64,000 nucleotides of DNA, taken from assembly GCF_018139145.2 (NCBI RefSeq), contig NC_059471.1, positions 208,711,494 through 208,775,493 of the forward strand, written 5' to 3'. Below, in pieces: positions 37,180-51,639 of this stretch (position 1 is the stretch's first letter; each line of letters opens with the position of its first letter). Source of the stretch: Gymnogyps californianus (lineage: Eukaryota > Chordata > Aves > Accipitriformes > Cathartidae). A program made the position numbers and the translations under genes. A model generated the notes under the pieces. The model did not search any database and had not been told where the DNA came from. It worked only from the letters and a program-made list of their open reading frames with translations.

Positions 37180-38186
37180 TCTGTCACCAGACTTTCTGTC
37201 TGTGTTCATCTGTTGACCATGTCTGTACTAAGGGAGTAATTGAGTGTGTGTACGTGTGTGTGTACGTGTGTGTGTGTGTGTACTGATGACACATGCTTGG
37301 CCTCGCTGCTGAGTGGACTTCAAACAGGGAACCACAGCAGCTTTAGCTCTAGTGGACTGGGAGGAAAACTCCCTTGAGTCCTGAAGTCCACTTCTCTTAA
37401 CTATTTTTGCTCTCTATAAATAAGCATTCAGATTATCAGAGTCCTTATCAGCATTTTTCCACTAAGCAATTAGATTCTAGGGTAGGATTTAACTAAATTG
37501 AGATACCTACAGTCGGACTCTAGATGTGAGCTAAGCGTTCAGACTCCCATGGTAGTTGGAGGAGAGCCAGTCCATAAAACATAAAGGGGGAGTCAGGTGA
37601 ACAACAGATGGGATTCAGTTGCATAAACATGTTATATGCTACTTAGACTTCAGCTGCCAGTGCAGAGAGAGGGAGAGCTTTTATAAGACATAGAATTTAT
37701 TTTATAAATTCTTAGTCATATCTGCCAGCCCTACCGTAAGGCATATTAAATGGCATTACATACCTACCTAGGGGTACATGACTCAAGGGAACAGTGTATA
37801 CCTCAGAAAGTTAACCAGCTTGGTGTAAGCTTCCATTGACTACATGGGAAGCCAGATAGCCAGCTTGCTTAAAATTTAGATGTCCTCATGCCTTCAGCTG
37901 AATCTCAGTTTAAGTGTCTTCTTGAAAGCTAAAGTTTATAAGCCTTTCTTGTAAGTGCTCTCTTACCTTACAGTACGAGCCCCTGGCTGATACATCCAAT
38001 GCAAACAACACGTGCAGTTAAGATCAAGAACACATTCTAAGCTTCACAGAAAAGTCTTTGTAACAGCTTGAGGCATGGAGGGAAAGGACTATGTGAACTG
38101 TTTCAAATACTACTTCTGAAAAATGATCAAGCCACTCATGGGCCAGGTGGCAGAAGTGTATTTTTACAGATTTGTTGGAACGTTTG
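37180..38186. other. Intergenic spacer with a (GT)n run
   Basis: Unique AT-rich DNA. An interrupted GT run with TACG breaks lies at 37242-37282. No gene was recognised. Confidence 0.6.
37242..37282. repeat. (GT)n microsatellite
   Basis: GT units interrupted twice by 'ac' (tgtacgtgtg), just downstream of the degraded LTR. Confidence 0.9.
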
Positions 38187-38398
38187 CAGAATCACAGAAT
38201 GACAGACTGGCTGAGGTCGGAAGGGACCTCTGGACCACCTTGTCCAACTCCCCCGCTCAAGCAGGGCCACCAAGAGTCGGTTGCCCAGAACTATGCCCAG
38301 ATGGTTTTTGAATACCTCCAAGGATGGAGACTCCACTGCGTTCCAGTAGTTCAGTGGAATACCTTTAAAAAAACTTGATGTTTCACAATAATATAGCA
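38187..38398 (-). mobile_element. CR1 LINE, 3' tail fragment
   Basis: The left edge carries the reverse CR1 tail (agaatcacagaatgacagac), then ggtcggaagggacctctgga and aatacctccaaggatggaga. About 200 bases, 5'-truncated; the right edge is uncertain. Confidence 0.88.
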
Positions 38399-41300
38399 CC
38401 AAAGTCACAAGCATGCCTATGATCTAATTCAGCTACAGGGTTTCCCAAAGCAGTAACAACAACAACAAAAAATACAGTCACTTCAGAGATTAGATTATAG
38501 AACAGCAGCAAACACACTATTAATAAAAATATCCAGCTCATTTCTCTTACCAGCCTGGCTGTTACATGAAGAAAAGTATCTAGCTAAAAACATAACTAAC
38601 TCATAAAGAGTTTTAAATTACTACTATAAACTAATCCAGTTTAAAATAAACCTCACCCATTTGGACTTAACTTTTTTCTATTGCATCCATTGATTTTAGC
38701 CTCTCAGATCAGCTCTCACCAGCTGAAACAGAATTTCCACGTTAACAGAACTTACTCATAGAGGACAGAGATGCTTAGAATGTAGCAGATTTAGTGAAGT
38801 TTCTTAACAGTTCCTGAAGTCTTTTGGACTAATTCACACAAAGAAGTTCTGAGGATATGAAGACAGATGAATCTACAATTTCAGCTAAAACAATCAAATA
38901 TTCCCTCCCACACAGATCCTCTCCCCCCTTTCATCTCATCCCTCCTCCTCCCCTGCCCTGGAGTATCTACAAGTCATCATTCCATCTATCTATAATTCCC
39001 TTAACACCCATACTACATTTACAAAACTACAAGTAAAAATAATCAGCTGTAACTCAGAAGCCACAAAAAGAAGAGAATCAAAAAGTAGCAGGGCCCTCCC
39101 CCCAGGTTCTGGCGGGAGAGGTGGAGTATGACCTTACTGAGTTCTCAACTTTGCCCATTACCACAGTGTCTTTGATGGTCCTATGATTGTAGAGAAAACT
39201 AAAACATTTTATCATAAAAATAATGGATTTATGCAAAGATTTAGAGAAAATATGCATCTACAGGGTCTATGCTAAATAAATGGATGTTCTCTCCTTTTCT
39301 TCACATTCTTCCTGTTGACCTAGAAAAGTGACTTTTAAATCTAAGATTCATCTTTGTAAAATATGATCTAGATGCTTTTTAGGCCTTCCAGTAGGATACT
39401 TTCTGAGTTTGCCTGCAGCAAAAACATAATGGAAGAAGAACCCTATAAATTTAAATGTTTTCCTTGATGTTAAAGAGGTAACTCTCTCCCAGTTTCATTT
39501 ACATACCAAGATTTCATAGACAAATTCTAGTACAGCCATGTTTGCTATTAACTATGCACCCCAGACCTAAAAATTCACAAAATAAAATAAGATTAAGGAA
39601 ATCTACAACATAGCCAAGATTCCACATTCTTTAAAGATATCTCCTTCCAGAAACAACTCCAGAGCAGCAAATCAAAACTCTTAAGAGACCAAGATTTAAC
39701 AACTGCCAGTAGTCTCAGGTTTGAACTTACAGCTACTTCTGTATCTTCTTAGCTTTCCATGATCCTGACTCAGTGCTTCCCTAAGGTTCAGCTACATTTT
39801 TTTATTGTATTTTATTTTTTCAAATCCCTTCCCAGCTAATTCCCTCCCTAACTCCTCAGCAGAAGTTCCTGACTCACTTACTTGCCTTTGGTAAAGCTAT
39901 GGATGTGCTGAATTATTCAGCTGATATAGAAATGTTTTCTCTGCTACCATGGGGATCACACAAATACAAGAGGACTACCACCTTGCCTTATTTATTTGTT
40001 GCATTTTTGCCCTAAACTGCCTAGGACATCAACTGAGCAGTTATCTATTCTCATTCTCAAATTTCCTATAGGCACCAAGGAAAACCATAGGAAGCTTGAA
40101 CAGACAAAAAGAAAAAAAAAAAAAAAAGAGATTTGTACACAAAAAAGCAGTAACTAAAAATTAGTATTCTTGGCCAAAACACTGTAGGCATAAGCATAAA
40201 ATTTCCCTGATATGGTCAACAGGCTTGTATATAACATTAAAATAAGAGTTTCAAAGGCCAGTTCTATTTCAAACTCCTACTCTTGTCACTCAGCTTCTAT
40301 TGATTTTATTTAAGAACTCTCATTTTATATTTACATTTAAGAAAATTTTCTGTAAATTAATTATAAGTAGTCTAAGGCTTGGTGCCTTTAATAAATTCTG
40401 ATCAAAACTGAATTTGTTGTACAAATTTACTACTTAATTGATACAATAAATGGCAAATGAAATACTTCTTCACCAGACGTTTTCAAGATCCTAGAAATTT
40501 CTAGAATTAGTAAATATCTTCAGCAACGAGGCTCACAATACTTCCCCAAATATCAAAATACCTTACATGACAGTATTTTTAAGACCATTTTTCCTAAGTA
40601 CATGAAACTTCAGCAATGCAAAACAGTAGCATTTAGCAATATGACTAATTGGATAGCCACCTTCTATGTATGCTTACAGAGAATACTACACAACAGTTAA
40701 GACGGCAATAGTAGGGTTGAAGTAGTTATTTTTCTTCAGTTTTTATTCCCATCCTTGTTTGTCCTGATAATTGTTCCTTCTTTCTCTTTCCCCTTTCTCA
40801 AGTAAAAATTTGAAAGACAATTATTTCGCTGTTCATGAACACCTCTGAGAAACATCACTCTCTCCATAGTGTGAAGTTACAGTTTAACTGTTTGTGTGTA
40901 GCTAGTATTCATGATGCTCTAAAACCCCTCACAGAACTGCTGAACCCACTGTTAGAGAACACAGCCAGAAAAAGGTAATCCACACAAGAAATAGAAATTT
41001 TAGCATAACCCTAAAAATTTAGTATACAGTTTGAAAATACTAAGAAAGTAATCTAGCTGATAATATTTCCCATTGGGACAAGCAAAAAAGCCATACAGGC
41101 GGTGTTATAACTTATTATCTACTGTTAATCTATTTTATAAAACAGTGAATTATAATGAGAGATTATGTTATGTAAGAATACAACACCTTTTAATGTATTA
41201 CATGATGCTATGAAGATAAAAAGTGTTTGTGTTCCTTATCTGTTTTCTAGCATGTGATTTTTATGTACCTGTACAGACTTTTGATATTTTTCAAGGAATA

Positions 41301-44300
41301 AGCAACTCCTAATAATACACTAATTTTTACCTCTTTGCTAGAAGTATCTTTCTTACCATAATTCAGATAAAGTTGGGATCAACAGTACTATCACTTAGGA
41401 ATTCCAACAAGGAAATTTAAAACAAAAGGTGAGTTGCTACTAGTAACTGTTCAGCTTCTGAGATTTTCTTTTTTTTTTTTTAATTATAAATGGTACTTAC
41501 ATTCACAATTCAATATGGAAGAGGCACTCAACATGAAAAATTATAACTAATAAAAGAATTGCTTACCTTAAACTTCAGCTTTCCTTGCAATCTTGATTTT
41601 TTTGTCTTCATATCTAGTGGCTCCAGGTAGCAGTGGAACGAGAATTGCCTGTGTCCCTGTGAATGTCCAGAGCAAAGAGGTTAGTCTGTGATATATTGGT
41701 CTCTCTAATCTCTTCATATCCTCCCTGGCGCAACTGAGTATTTTGTGTAGCTCTTAATACTGAACACAGATTGCAAAATCAGTGATTCCAACTCAACATA
41801 GGAGAGTAATTTGATTCCACATACTGTTTTATAACGTGACCATCTTATATAAGGTTCAGCCTATTCAAGATATATTTTACAAAGGAAACCATTATTTTCA
41901 GGGCAGGAATATACCAGTGTTATACCTTTGATTGTGTCCTTGACTATATTATTATGTAATGTTTCAAACAATCCTTTTTAATTTAAAAAACTATCAGTAA
42001 CATAATATAATTAATGCAGTTACAGGCAGCATGTGAACAAGAAAGATTTAGAGCATAGCTGGCCCTGATCCAAAAACCCTTTGCCATGTGCCCTACTCTC
42101 ACACACACAAACCCAACTCCGCACAGCTGCCAGTGCACACTTACCTTTCTTGTCTGAGCTGTTGTCTAATGCTCTCTTATAACTGATAACCACCATTCCT
42201 CAAGCAAGCTAAGGGAATGATCTGAGAAGGGAGGTGGGATTTCTCATTTAGTTAGCAACATATCTGTGTGGACTGTTTTTATCAGTGTCATGTATAAAAA
42301 AAAGTTTTAACGGCTCTACAACTAGCAAAATATGTTTGTTTTCTTCACAATAACTTCCTCAAATTATTTGCCAACTTCTGCAAACTCTTGAATTCATTGA
42401 AGGGGGAAAGCTTTTTAATAGTCACGGTCTAATATTTTTTACCCACTTCGGGTTTTTTCCCCTCAATTCTCAGTTAGAATTGAAAAGAACAAACCCAGAC
42501 CATAGCTGGAATAAACTGACCTAGCATGATTGCTTCCAATAGACCAAAGCAGATTACATCACATGAGTCTTATAGATTAAGATTACTGTGCTGATTGTGT
42601 GAATGCTTATGAGGAGCTCAGATTATTTTTTTTTTTCTTTACTGTAACTTTAGCATTTGGGTGGGCTTATTCAGCATGTTTTTGCATGTATAGTTTGGTC
42701 TGTGCATTTGTTATGTCATGTTTCAAGTGGAATAAAATTTAATGTGACAGTTGGTTTTTTATTTCTACCAACCGCCCTCATACAAATCCATAATAGGTGT
42801 TACACATTCTGGATTGGTCTTAAGAAGCTCCTATAGACAGAAAATCAGATAGCGCTGGAATGACAGTCCTGAAGCTGAGATTCAAATGAGGTGGCTTCTG
42901 TTTCCACTGTGACACAAAGCTGTCTGCATGACCAGTACCTAATCCTTTAGAGACAGATATCCTATTGCTGAAATACCTTTAATGTCTCACCCTGCTTTAG
43001 ATTATGCCCAGATATACCCATATATATGTACACCTATAGAAAACAAAACCTCGCACTACACACATGTGCAAGCAAATTATCTATTAATATATAAAAAGCA
43101 TATAAATATTGTGAAAATTCCTATAAAGAGTTATAGTATTTTCCCTGATCACCTAATCACATGGTTGAAGCTTATCTCAGACTACTACAACGTAAAGATA
43201 CTTACTTTTGTTTTGCTTTAACTGATAGTGACCTTTCAATGTATTCCACAGCCACATGCAAAATAAATAATGCTAAAACTTACGTACATTGGGCAAGGGA
43301 GATGTCCTTGCTCTCTGTAAGCAACAGCTCTTCCAAATCATTCACACTGCATTCATTAGCAATGTCACATTTTAACACAGTTCAGCAGCTGAGTAATAGT
43401 TCGAAGAAAGTTTCTGATAGTCCATCATTATACAAGCCAGATAATTGATTAGTTGTCTCCATTGACTGAAGCTATCAACTTTGGATTGGAAAGATGAAAC
43501 TTTAGGTGACATGTTTTCACCTCAACAGTCTCCTGGCCAGTTTCTTAAGCTTATGTTGAAACTAGTAACTTCAAATTGATTTTCAGGATCTGCTGATTTC
43601 CTGTCTCTGGAGTTTGTTGAAGTGTTTTTATGCATTTTCCTGGACTCAAGTCTGGATCAATACTACAGTTCAGTGCAAGGGAAATGGCTGCCACCTTGAC
43701 ACATTCAGGTTTGTTGTGGTTAGCTATCAAGTCTGTCACACTTTGCAGAGTCAAAGCAATTTTCTTCAGGTCTGTATCTTCACTGCAATGGATGTAACAG
43801 ACCACTAAGACAAGTGAGGGAAAAAAACCCCCAAATTAATGAAATTAAGAACAGCAAAAATAAGTTTCTGTCTTCAGCTCAGAACTTCTGTTTAGAAATT
43901 TCACTTCTGCTTCTACTCTATATGCACAGTAGAAACGTGCCATTCAGAAATCATGTTAAATTTGCAAATACAACGTATTCAGTATCTTCAAAGTCCTGAA
44001 GACTTCGTGTTAGCAAAAGTGGATCAGAATCTCCATATGTTCTGTGTAACTTGTGTCTGAGAAATTTAACTTCAAAATTAACACATCTGTCCATTAAAAC
44101 ATAACAGAGAGCAAGTCGAAACAGAAAATACTAAATTCTTTTACTATCAAGTTTATTGTGACACTTGAGTAAATCACGTTCATAGCTGTATTATCACTGT
44201 ACACTTTTCAGACTATTTCTATCAATTCTGAAAGGTCAGCTTCTGCCCCAGCACCTTATTGACCCTTATTTTCCTTAAATATTTTTTTTTAAAAGGAATT

Positions 44301-44325
44301 GCTTAATTTCCTTTTAATGTCAGGC
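38399..44325. other. Intergenic, unique AT-rich DNA
   Basis: Nearly 6 kb with no recognised gene, RNA gene or transposon. Short A runs occur (about 40113 and 41470). Open frames are short and lack recognisable similarity. Confidence 0.55.
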
Positions 44326-44330
44326 ATACT

Positions 44331-45248
44331 TGTATCGGGTGTCCGTGCCCAGGCGCTGGCAGTGGGAGGCTGCAGGCACCTCTGTGAGGAGAGGCCGGGG
44401 CTGCCCATGCCGGACGCAGCCAGTTCCAGCCGGCTCCAGCAGACCCACCCCAGGGCACAGCTGAGCCCCTCAGCCAAGATGGTGGTGCCTCGGCAAAAAC
44501 ATGTTTAACTAAGGGCAGAAAACGCCACACAGGCAGAGGAGGAGTGAACGGGAAAAGTGAGAAACGGCAGAGGGAACACCAGGATCAGAGGAGGAGGAAG
44601 GGCAGGAGGCACTCCAGGCACCAGAGCAGGTATTCCCGGCAGCCTGTGGAGAGGACCACGCCAGAGCAGATGTCCACAATGCAGCCCATGGAGGACCCAA
44701 CCCTGGCGCAGGTGAATATTCCCTGAAGGAACTGTGGCCCGTGAGAAGGACCTACACTGGAGCAGGCTCCTGACAGGAACTGCAGCTGGTGCTGTCATAT
44801 CTGCTCCCACACTGAGCAAGTTTTTCCTGAAGGACAGCAGCCTGTGGAGAGGACCCATGCTGGAGCAGAGGAAAAGTGTGAGGAGGAAGGAGCAGCAGAG
44901 AGGAGCTGTTATGGACTGGCCACAACCCCCCATTCCCCATCCTCCTGCACCGCTCGGGGTGGGGGGAGGTAGAAGAGTCAGAATGAAGGAAAGAAGTTTG
45001 GGAAAAAAGGGTGGGGGTTGGTGTTTTCATTTTTGTCTTCGTTTCTTACTATCCAACTTGATTTTAATTGGCAATAAATTAAATTAATCAAGTCTGTTTT
45101 GACTGTGATGCTAATTGGTAAGTGATCTCTCTGTCTTTATCTTGACACACAAGATTTTTTTATTTTCTCCCCTCCCCTGTCTTGTTGAGGAGGGGGAAGA
45201 GAGTGGCTGGGTGGGTGTCTGGCAGCTAGCTCAGATCAACCCACCACA
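44331..45248 (+). mobile_element. Solo ERV LTR, family A copy 2, 918 bp, TSD atact
   Basis: It starts TGTATCGGGTGTCCG and ends ...GATCAACCCACCACA, so TG...CA. Perfect 5-bp duplications, ATACT, flank it at 44326-44330 and 45249-45253, which fits an ERVL-type integrase. The interior carries the family's Gly/Glu-rich modules (catgctggagcagaggaaaa, gcagcccatggaggaccc). It has no internal viral genes. It is shorter in the module region than the 52768 copy. Confidence 0.9.
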
Positions 45249-45253
45249 ATACT

Positions 45254-48200
45254 CCACTGATATCTGTTTGTTAGTTACAGAATAAAAAACTTAATGGAAC
45301 CAGTCAGTTTTCACAATTTTGGTGTGGTATACCACTTGTAACCTAAGAAAAATGGCATTATTTTAAATTAATTTATAGCATGTTTTGTTCAGATAAATGG
45401 CAGCACTAACGTTCATACTTACTTCTAAACTTGAGTATTTTACTACTTTTTACAGCACATAAGTATATGTTTCAGTCTTCATTATGTGACAATTAATGTT
45501 TATCTAGAAATTTACTATGGAAGCCAAACTGTAAGCAGCCAAGGTAAGACTTGCATCTGAAATACTTGTATTAAAAATAGGTCTCTATGCTCACATAATT
45601 ATTTTAGCCTGCTGGACTAATGAAAAGATATTTTGCACTGCTTACAAATAACTTGTGGGATGCACAGTAGATATTACCAAATAAAATGCTTCCTGGCCCT
45701 GATGTCTGTTGGCACAGCAGGGTTCATGTCCACACATGTAAACTCTTTTCTACTCCAAAACTAGGTAGCCATCCCATACCACTTACTGTGAACAGTCCGT
45801 GGCTGTGAGACTAAGGGGTTACCAGACTGTTTATTTTGTAATTATACATATAATAGCTTTCAGCTGTGATATTCATGATGAAAGCAAACAGGAAGATCTT
45901 TCAAGTATCTAGCATCAGAATACAAGATTTCTGTTACCGGTAGAAATATGAGCAGAAATTTTGCGTATGCAAATGTTGTTCCATGTTATCTTCAGCGTTT
46001 GTCCTAACCTTCCTGCAAAGTAATCTGTCTGGATACAGATGGAGAGAGAATACAAGGTTAGAGACAACTGCTACATTTCTGCCGCCACATTTTAAAAACA
46101 TCCTTTCGAATCCAGGATAACTATTGCTTCACCTTCACAAGGAACAGTGATTACTTTGCTCTCTCCTTGCACTTCAACTAAAGAAAATCTCAGTAGCCAG
46201 CTTCATTTTCATCTCCTGTATGTTCCCTCATTTGACATTTTCCCATTCTTGTGTACTAGAGTGGTCTTGTTGTGTCTTGCGAGGAAGTGTTTTTTCAGAA
46301 CATGTAGGGGGTCACTTGGCAGAAACAGCCTTCTAGAATCAGCTTTAATGTTTTAGCATTGGCTCTGATAAAACTGTTGGATTATATCTGCAGAAAACTT
46401 CATAAAACAGATATAAAGTCTGTTTTGCAGGCCTCTGACTAACAGAGGTTATTGTTTCTTTTAGTTATATGCATAAAAACAAAACAAATACCTTTTTCCA
46501 CTAATGAGTATCTCTCCTGAACAATGTACTTTTTCCATGATGTTCCAAATATCTCATTTTAAAAAAATTAAAAATAAATTAAAAAATCAATATTCATTGA
46601 TAATCTCTTCCAAAGATATCTCAGCTAAGAATGTAGCTTTAACATTTAAAGTGTGGTATCTCTCCTTGCCAACATATGAAGTGATAAAGCTGGTTGAAAT
46701 GTTTCAGAATTTTGATGATCAGAACATGTAAAATAAAATTTCACACTTCAACAACTTTAATATTTTTTGAGTGTTATATATTTTTAATCTAAATACCAAT
46801 TTTCCATTTTTATTCTTTGTTCAGCAAGACTTAATCATAAACATCCATTGAAGCTCGAAAGCAGTCTGTTTTTGTCATTAACTTGTGTGCATCCAGGATT
46901 TTTTCCACTGCCTCCTCAAATTGATTTATTCTTCCTTCTGCTTATTTAAGGTAGGAAGTATGTAATCTACGTAAGCATAGTATACAAGTGATTAGTCTAA
47001 ATTTTGAAGAACTTTGGCAAAAAAAAAAAAAAGACATTGTAGTTTATACTTTTCTAATTTGTTATTTCTATATCTCAAGCACTCATTCAGCCTATAGACA
47101 TGACTCTGGTAAATAGTTCAGAATTATAAATAGATTAATATTTCTTTTTAAACATCTATCTGTAGTTTTATTCTTACAGTATGTCTCAATACTTGAACTT
47201 AAAAATCAGAAAAATGCCAACGGACATTGCTGCATATTTGAATGGTGCACTTACTTGCATATCCTGTATCACCAAACGGTTCCTAATTAACTGTAAAAAT
47301 AGAAAACACAGACGCTGTGCGTACCAGCAAAATAAGGCTGATTAAATGCGTTCACATCTCAAGCGCTGAACCTCTTAACAGTTAATTGGACTGACATCTT
47401 CCCAAAAGAGATGCACCAGCAGGTGGCTTTTGAATTTGACAGAAGTCTACAACTGCAAATCATTGATCAGTGGCAAAATCCCACTGACTCCCTTTAGTCC
47501 TGGATCAAGAGTTACACCGTATGAATATGATCATGACTTGTGAGCCCTGATATACAGCCCAGCGTCCATGGACTTTCCCCATGTACTCAGTTTATGGAAG
47601 GAGTTATAATTTATACAGTAATAAAACATCAGATAATTCTGGTACAGAAGATACTATTTTTTTTTTTCCTCAGAGACACACAGGGATCTGTTCAGCAGCC
47701 TTATAGCCTCAGCTCTAAAGGAAATCACACAATTTGCAGAATCAGTTACGAGGTAACTTCCACCGTAGATTACACATTGATGCCAATGGGACTGCACCAG
47801 AAGAAATGAAGCACAAATTGTGAAGTACATTTATGCTCAGCCACAATCCTATTTCCTCCCCTCAAGCTTGAAGGTGGAACTTTGCGGTTTATATCTATTA
47901 TAAATCATGTTTCTTTCCATTGCCTGCAAGCTTGCGAGACATTTCCAGAGGCATAAACAGAATCAAACCTAGACAACTGCTTGTGCTGTTAGTACAAATG
48001 CTTTTCCTTTCTCCAAACATTTTAACTCTTTGTTAACAAACTCTTAAAAAAAATATCCCCTTCTCTCTTCCCAAAAGTAAGAACATATTTAAGATCTACT
48101 GTAATATAGCTTTGATTGAAGTTTTCCTGTAATGGAAAAAATTTTCTGTAAATGCAGTTTATTTACTTGCTCCTAAGACTTTAGGCAAGCTTTTTTGCCA

Positions 48201-51200
48201 CTGGCTGTCAAATTCACTTATCCCTTCTGTAAAATTACACAGTGGATTAATCTCAGTCAGGATTGGCTCCATTTCTTGCATGGCTCTCCCACTTCTACTA
48301 CACTATCAGAAGCAAGAAATCAAAGGTTTTGTTTGCCTCAAACTGGGGTAAAATACAGTGAATATTCCTAGACATGATTCAGAGATTCATCTGGCAAGTT
48401 CTGGAGAAAATATATTACTTTCTCCAGCTGTGGAGATAGAACGTTCCCAAACTCAGTACTGTTAATTGTCTTGTAGTTATAAATGACAAGAAAAGTAATT
48501 CCATTTCTAGGGCTGTGTGGTCATCTGCGAGAACAGTATGTTCAGTTCCTTAACAGTGATGAAAGAACTTAAATAATGACAAACTTAAAAAAAAAAAAGA
48601 AAGAAAAAAAAACCCCAAGAGTTCCTTAGAGCTCTACCCTTAAGAAAAGAGCATAGGTTTGATCGAGTCTGACAAGTTCCCTGTGTTCAGAAGATTTTTT
48701 TTGTTTGCTTGTTTGTTTTTAAGTCCCCTTTTATATACACTTCACCATGTTTTTCAACCTTTCATCCAACTGAACTGTAATTACTGGAAATATTGCTTCT
48801 AGTTATACAGCTTTCTAAAAAGACATCTAATGTACTCCTGTTTTTATAAGAACATCAATCTACTACATAACGAACACTGTTACAGTGTAAAAGAGAGAAA
48901 ATGAAGTCTGCAAGGAGCATCAGGAAGAGAAGAAATATTTTAAAAGCAGATTTAACCTGTCTATTCCAAACTCCATTTAAAGGTCATAAGTATTCAGCTT
49001 CTATGATCTACTGACACAAGTGTAAAATGCAGACAGAAGGAAAATTTCATAAAGAACAGGACCTTTTTTTACCTTAATAAAGAGTTTTTCTTGTAGCTAC
49101 TTTCCAGCTGTAATTAATTATTTACCTTGTCCTTTATAGTGCAGGAAAAACAACGCCTTGCAATTTTCATTATCTAAAGAAATTACTGAGGTGACACAGT
49201 TACCTTGTGCCAGGGCTTCTCTTTCCCTAAGGAAGCCAATATTGCCATACTTGAGCTGTGTTCTATAGCAGGGCACAGAAATGCTAACTGTAGACAGAGA
49301 TCATGACAGCTGCATTAGATAGAAAGTTCATGCAGAAGTTTTCGCTGAAACTACTTCTTTATCTAAGTTTACAGAGTTAAGGTACTGCATACAGTAAATG
49401 GACAGTTATGCTAAGTTTCTTGAGAAAACTTTCTAAATGCTCCTATTGCTTATTCATAGGCAGCCAAATGTCTTAACTTAATGTTCAGAGAAAACTCCAT
49501 AAGCATACAGGTGTCAACTTCAGTTAAAAAAACAGTTTTAGTACTGCAGATAAAGTAATTTTAACACCATGCAAACAGCCCAAACAATTAATACCATCTA
49601 AAAAAAATCTAATGTAAGAGTTGATTTCTTCCTAGACCTGTTCCTATTCTTTATCGTAGTTCCCAGAACAAGAATGATGGATCATTAGCCTGCTTTACCT
49701 AGAAACAGCCTCTTCTCTCTGAAAACTCTCAGGGGAATAGGTTAATCTATTGTGTTGTACACTGGAGCCCTTGGAAAAAAATACAAGCGGAGGCTCAGTA
49801 AGTCATACATACTATAATTTATGTATTTCCTCAGGAACTTTCCTTTCTATTTGAAGTGCTGAATTATCTATGCTCCGCTAATAAAATTCATCTGAATAAG
49901 GTTCTTGTTATTTGGTAAATTACTTAATAAAGGAGTTCAGCTGGCCTTTCATTTGTTGATTAGCCAGTTGCTGGTTGATACCAGATCAGGCAGTATCCCC
50001 AGGCAGCTGGTACTGAGAAACAACTGGAATTAAACCCAACAGCACATTCAAAGAAGAAAGGATTTTTCTGTTGAAGTCCACCTTAACAAATATGTTTCTG
50101 CTTCTGTTTTACTATCCACGTGGTTGTCCACTATTTTGTCAGCCTCTGTAGTTTATTTCAGTAATCCAGTTCAACTATGCATCATTTGAACAGAGTTAGC
50201 TCACATGCAAGCTCACATTTATGCATCTCTCAACATTTATCGTGTAGTTTTATGATGATGGTATACAGAAAACATCCATTGTAATGTTTTTATTTTTCAC
50301 AAAAAAATTCCGTATTCAACAACATCCAATACTGTTCTTATCCTTGAGATGTTGATTAAAAGAGGATTTGAAATGCTTTAGAGAATACAAGGAAAAAAGA
50401 AGGCCAAGTCTTCAGAAAGAGATGCAAAGTTTATTTTGAGATTTTGTGCAGAGAAAGTGATGTGGTATGCAAAGAGCAGAAATCAAAAATAGCAAATTAT
50501 GTGATTCTGGTTGAAATGGCTTGGCTTCAGATTGAAAGCACTGCCTTTGCTTTTTGGGCTGCAATGTGCCTTTCAAGGCTAGTTTGCATATATGTGACAT
50601 TACAGAATAAAAGGTTGCAATGGTAATGATTTAATGTTGCTAGTATGAAGCAGTCAGAAGCTCATAAAAGGCCACAGCTAAGCTAAAGTTAACGCTAAAG
50701 CCTACACACCACAAGACTTAATTTTTGAGAAATGTTTTGGGGGTTTGCCTCTTGCTTGTTTTTTTCTTTTTCTTTTCCAGTCAAGCATATAGGAGAAAAT
50801 AGTTACAGTGTATTGAACAAGAGAATCAGAGGAGATTCCCCTTCACATGTGTTCAGCTGGCTACTTTTAAAGGAAAATTAGTAGGTATTCCTTTTATCCA
50901 TAAGTTACCAGGGACCATATCTTCTACAGCATATGAGCACCTGCATATGTCAATAGGGAGGAATTACATTTTCTAGGACATGGCAAGTTAGATGCCTAAC
51001 TACTACTGATTTCAGCCCACTAGCAAAAAAAAGGGGGAATGTATCAAAGACTTTTCTTTAAATCTAGGATTAAGAAGAGAAGATGAACACCAGTGTAAAG
51101 CACACAGAAGGATATTCTGGTTGTCTCATTTTAGGTTCCCAGCATGAGCCCTTTCCTGCAGGTCATTAGTCTCTACCTCTCAGTACACAAATAAAACGCC

Positions 51201-51639
51201 ACAAGCATTCCCTTTTACATTTCTCCCACACGTTTCACTGTCAAGAGGAAAGAAAGCAAGGTTACACTCTAAGTTTGCCTTTCAGCTATCAAATTGTTTT
51301 ACCATTTCAGTACCTTTTTGCACTTTTAAATGTTCATACTGCAAAAATGGGGTTTATCATGATATACTGATGTAAAAGTAAATGAGAAAGAATGGATTTA
51401 CCAGTCTAGATTAAGTCACGGATAAGAGACTGCGTTTTCATTTTCCATAAAAGTTGGGTGCATCTTACCTATCTGGATATCAGTTAAGCATCTGAGATAG
51501 TGCCACACTGGTGAAAACTGAATAAGGTTGAGCTATTCGGTTTTGTGGAGAATTGGAAAGCAAGAAATACGAAAAAGCACACTGAAGAGCAGAAGAACAA
51601 GCTTGGGGAGGGTTTACAAGTAGATCTTTTCTAGAACTG
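45254..51639. other. Intergenic, unique AT-rich DNA
   Basis: About 6.4 kb with no recognised gene or RNA gene. Short poly-A patches occur near 47023 and 48590. No transposon was recognised, though very old ones may be hidden. Confidence 0.5.
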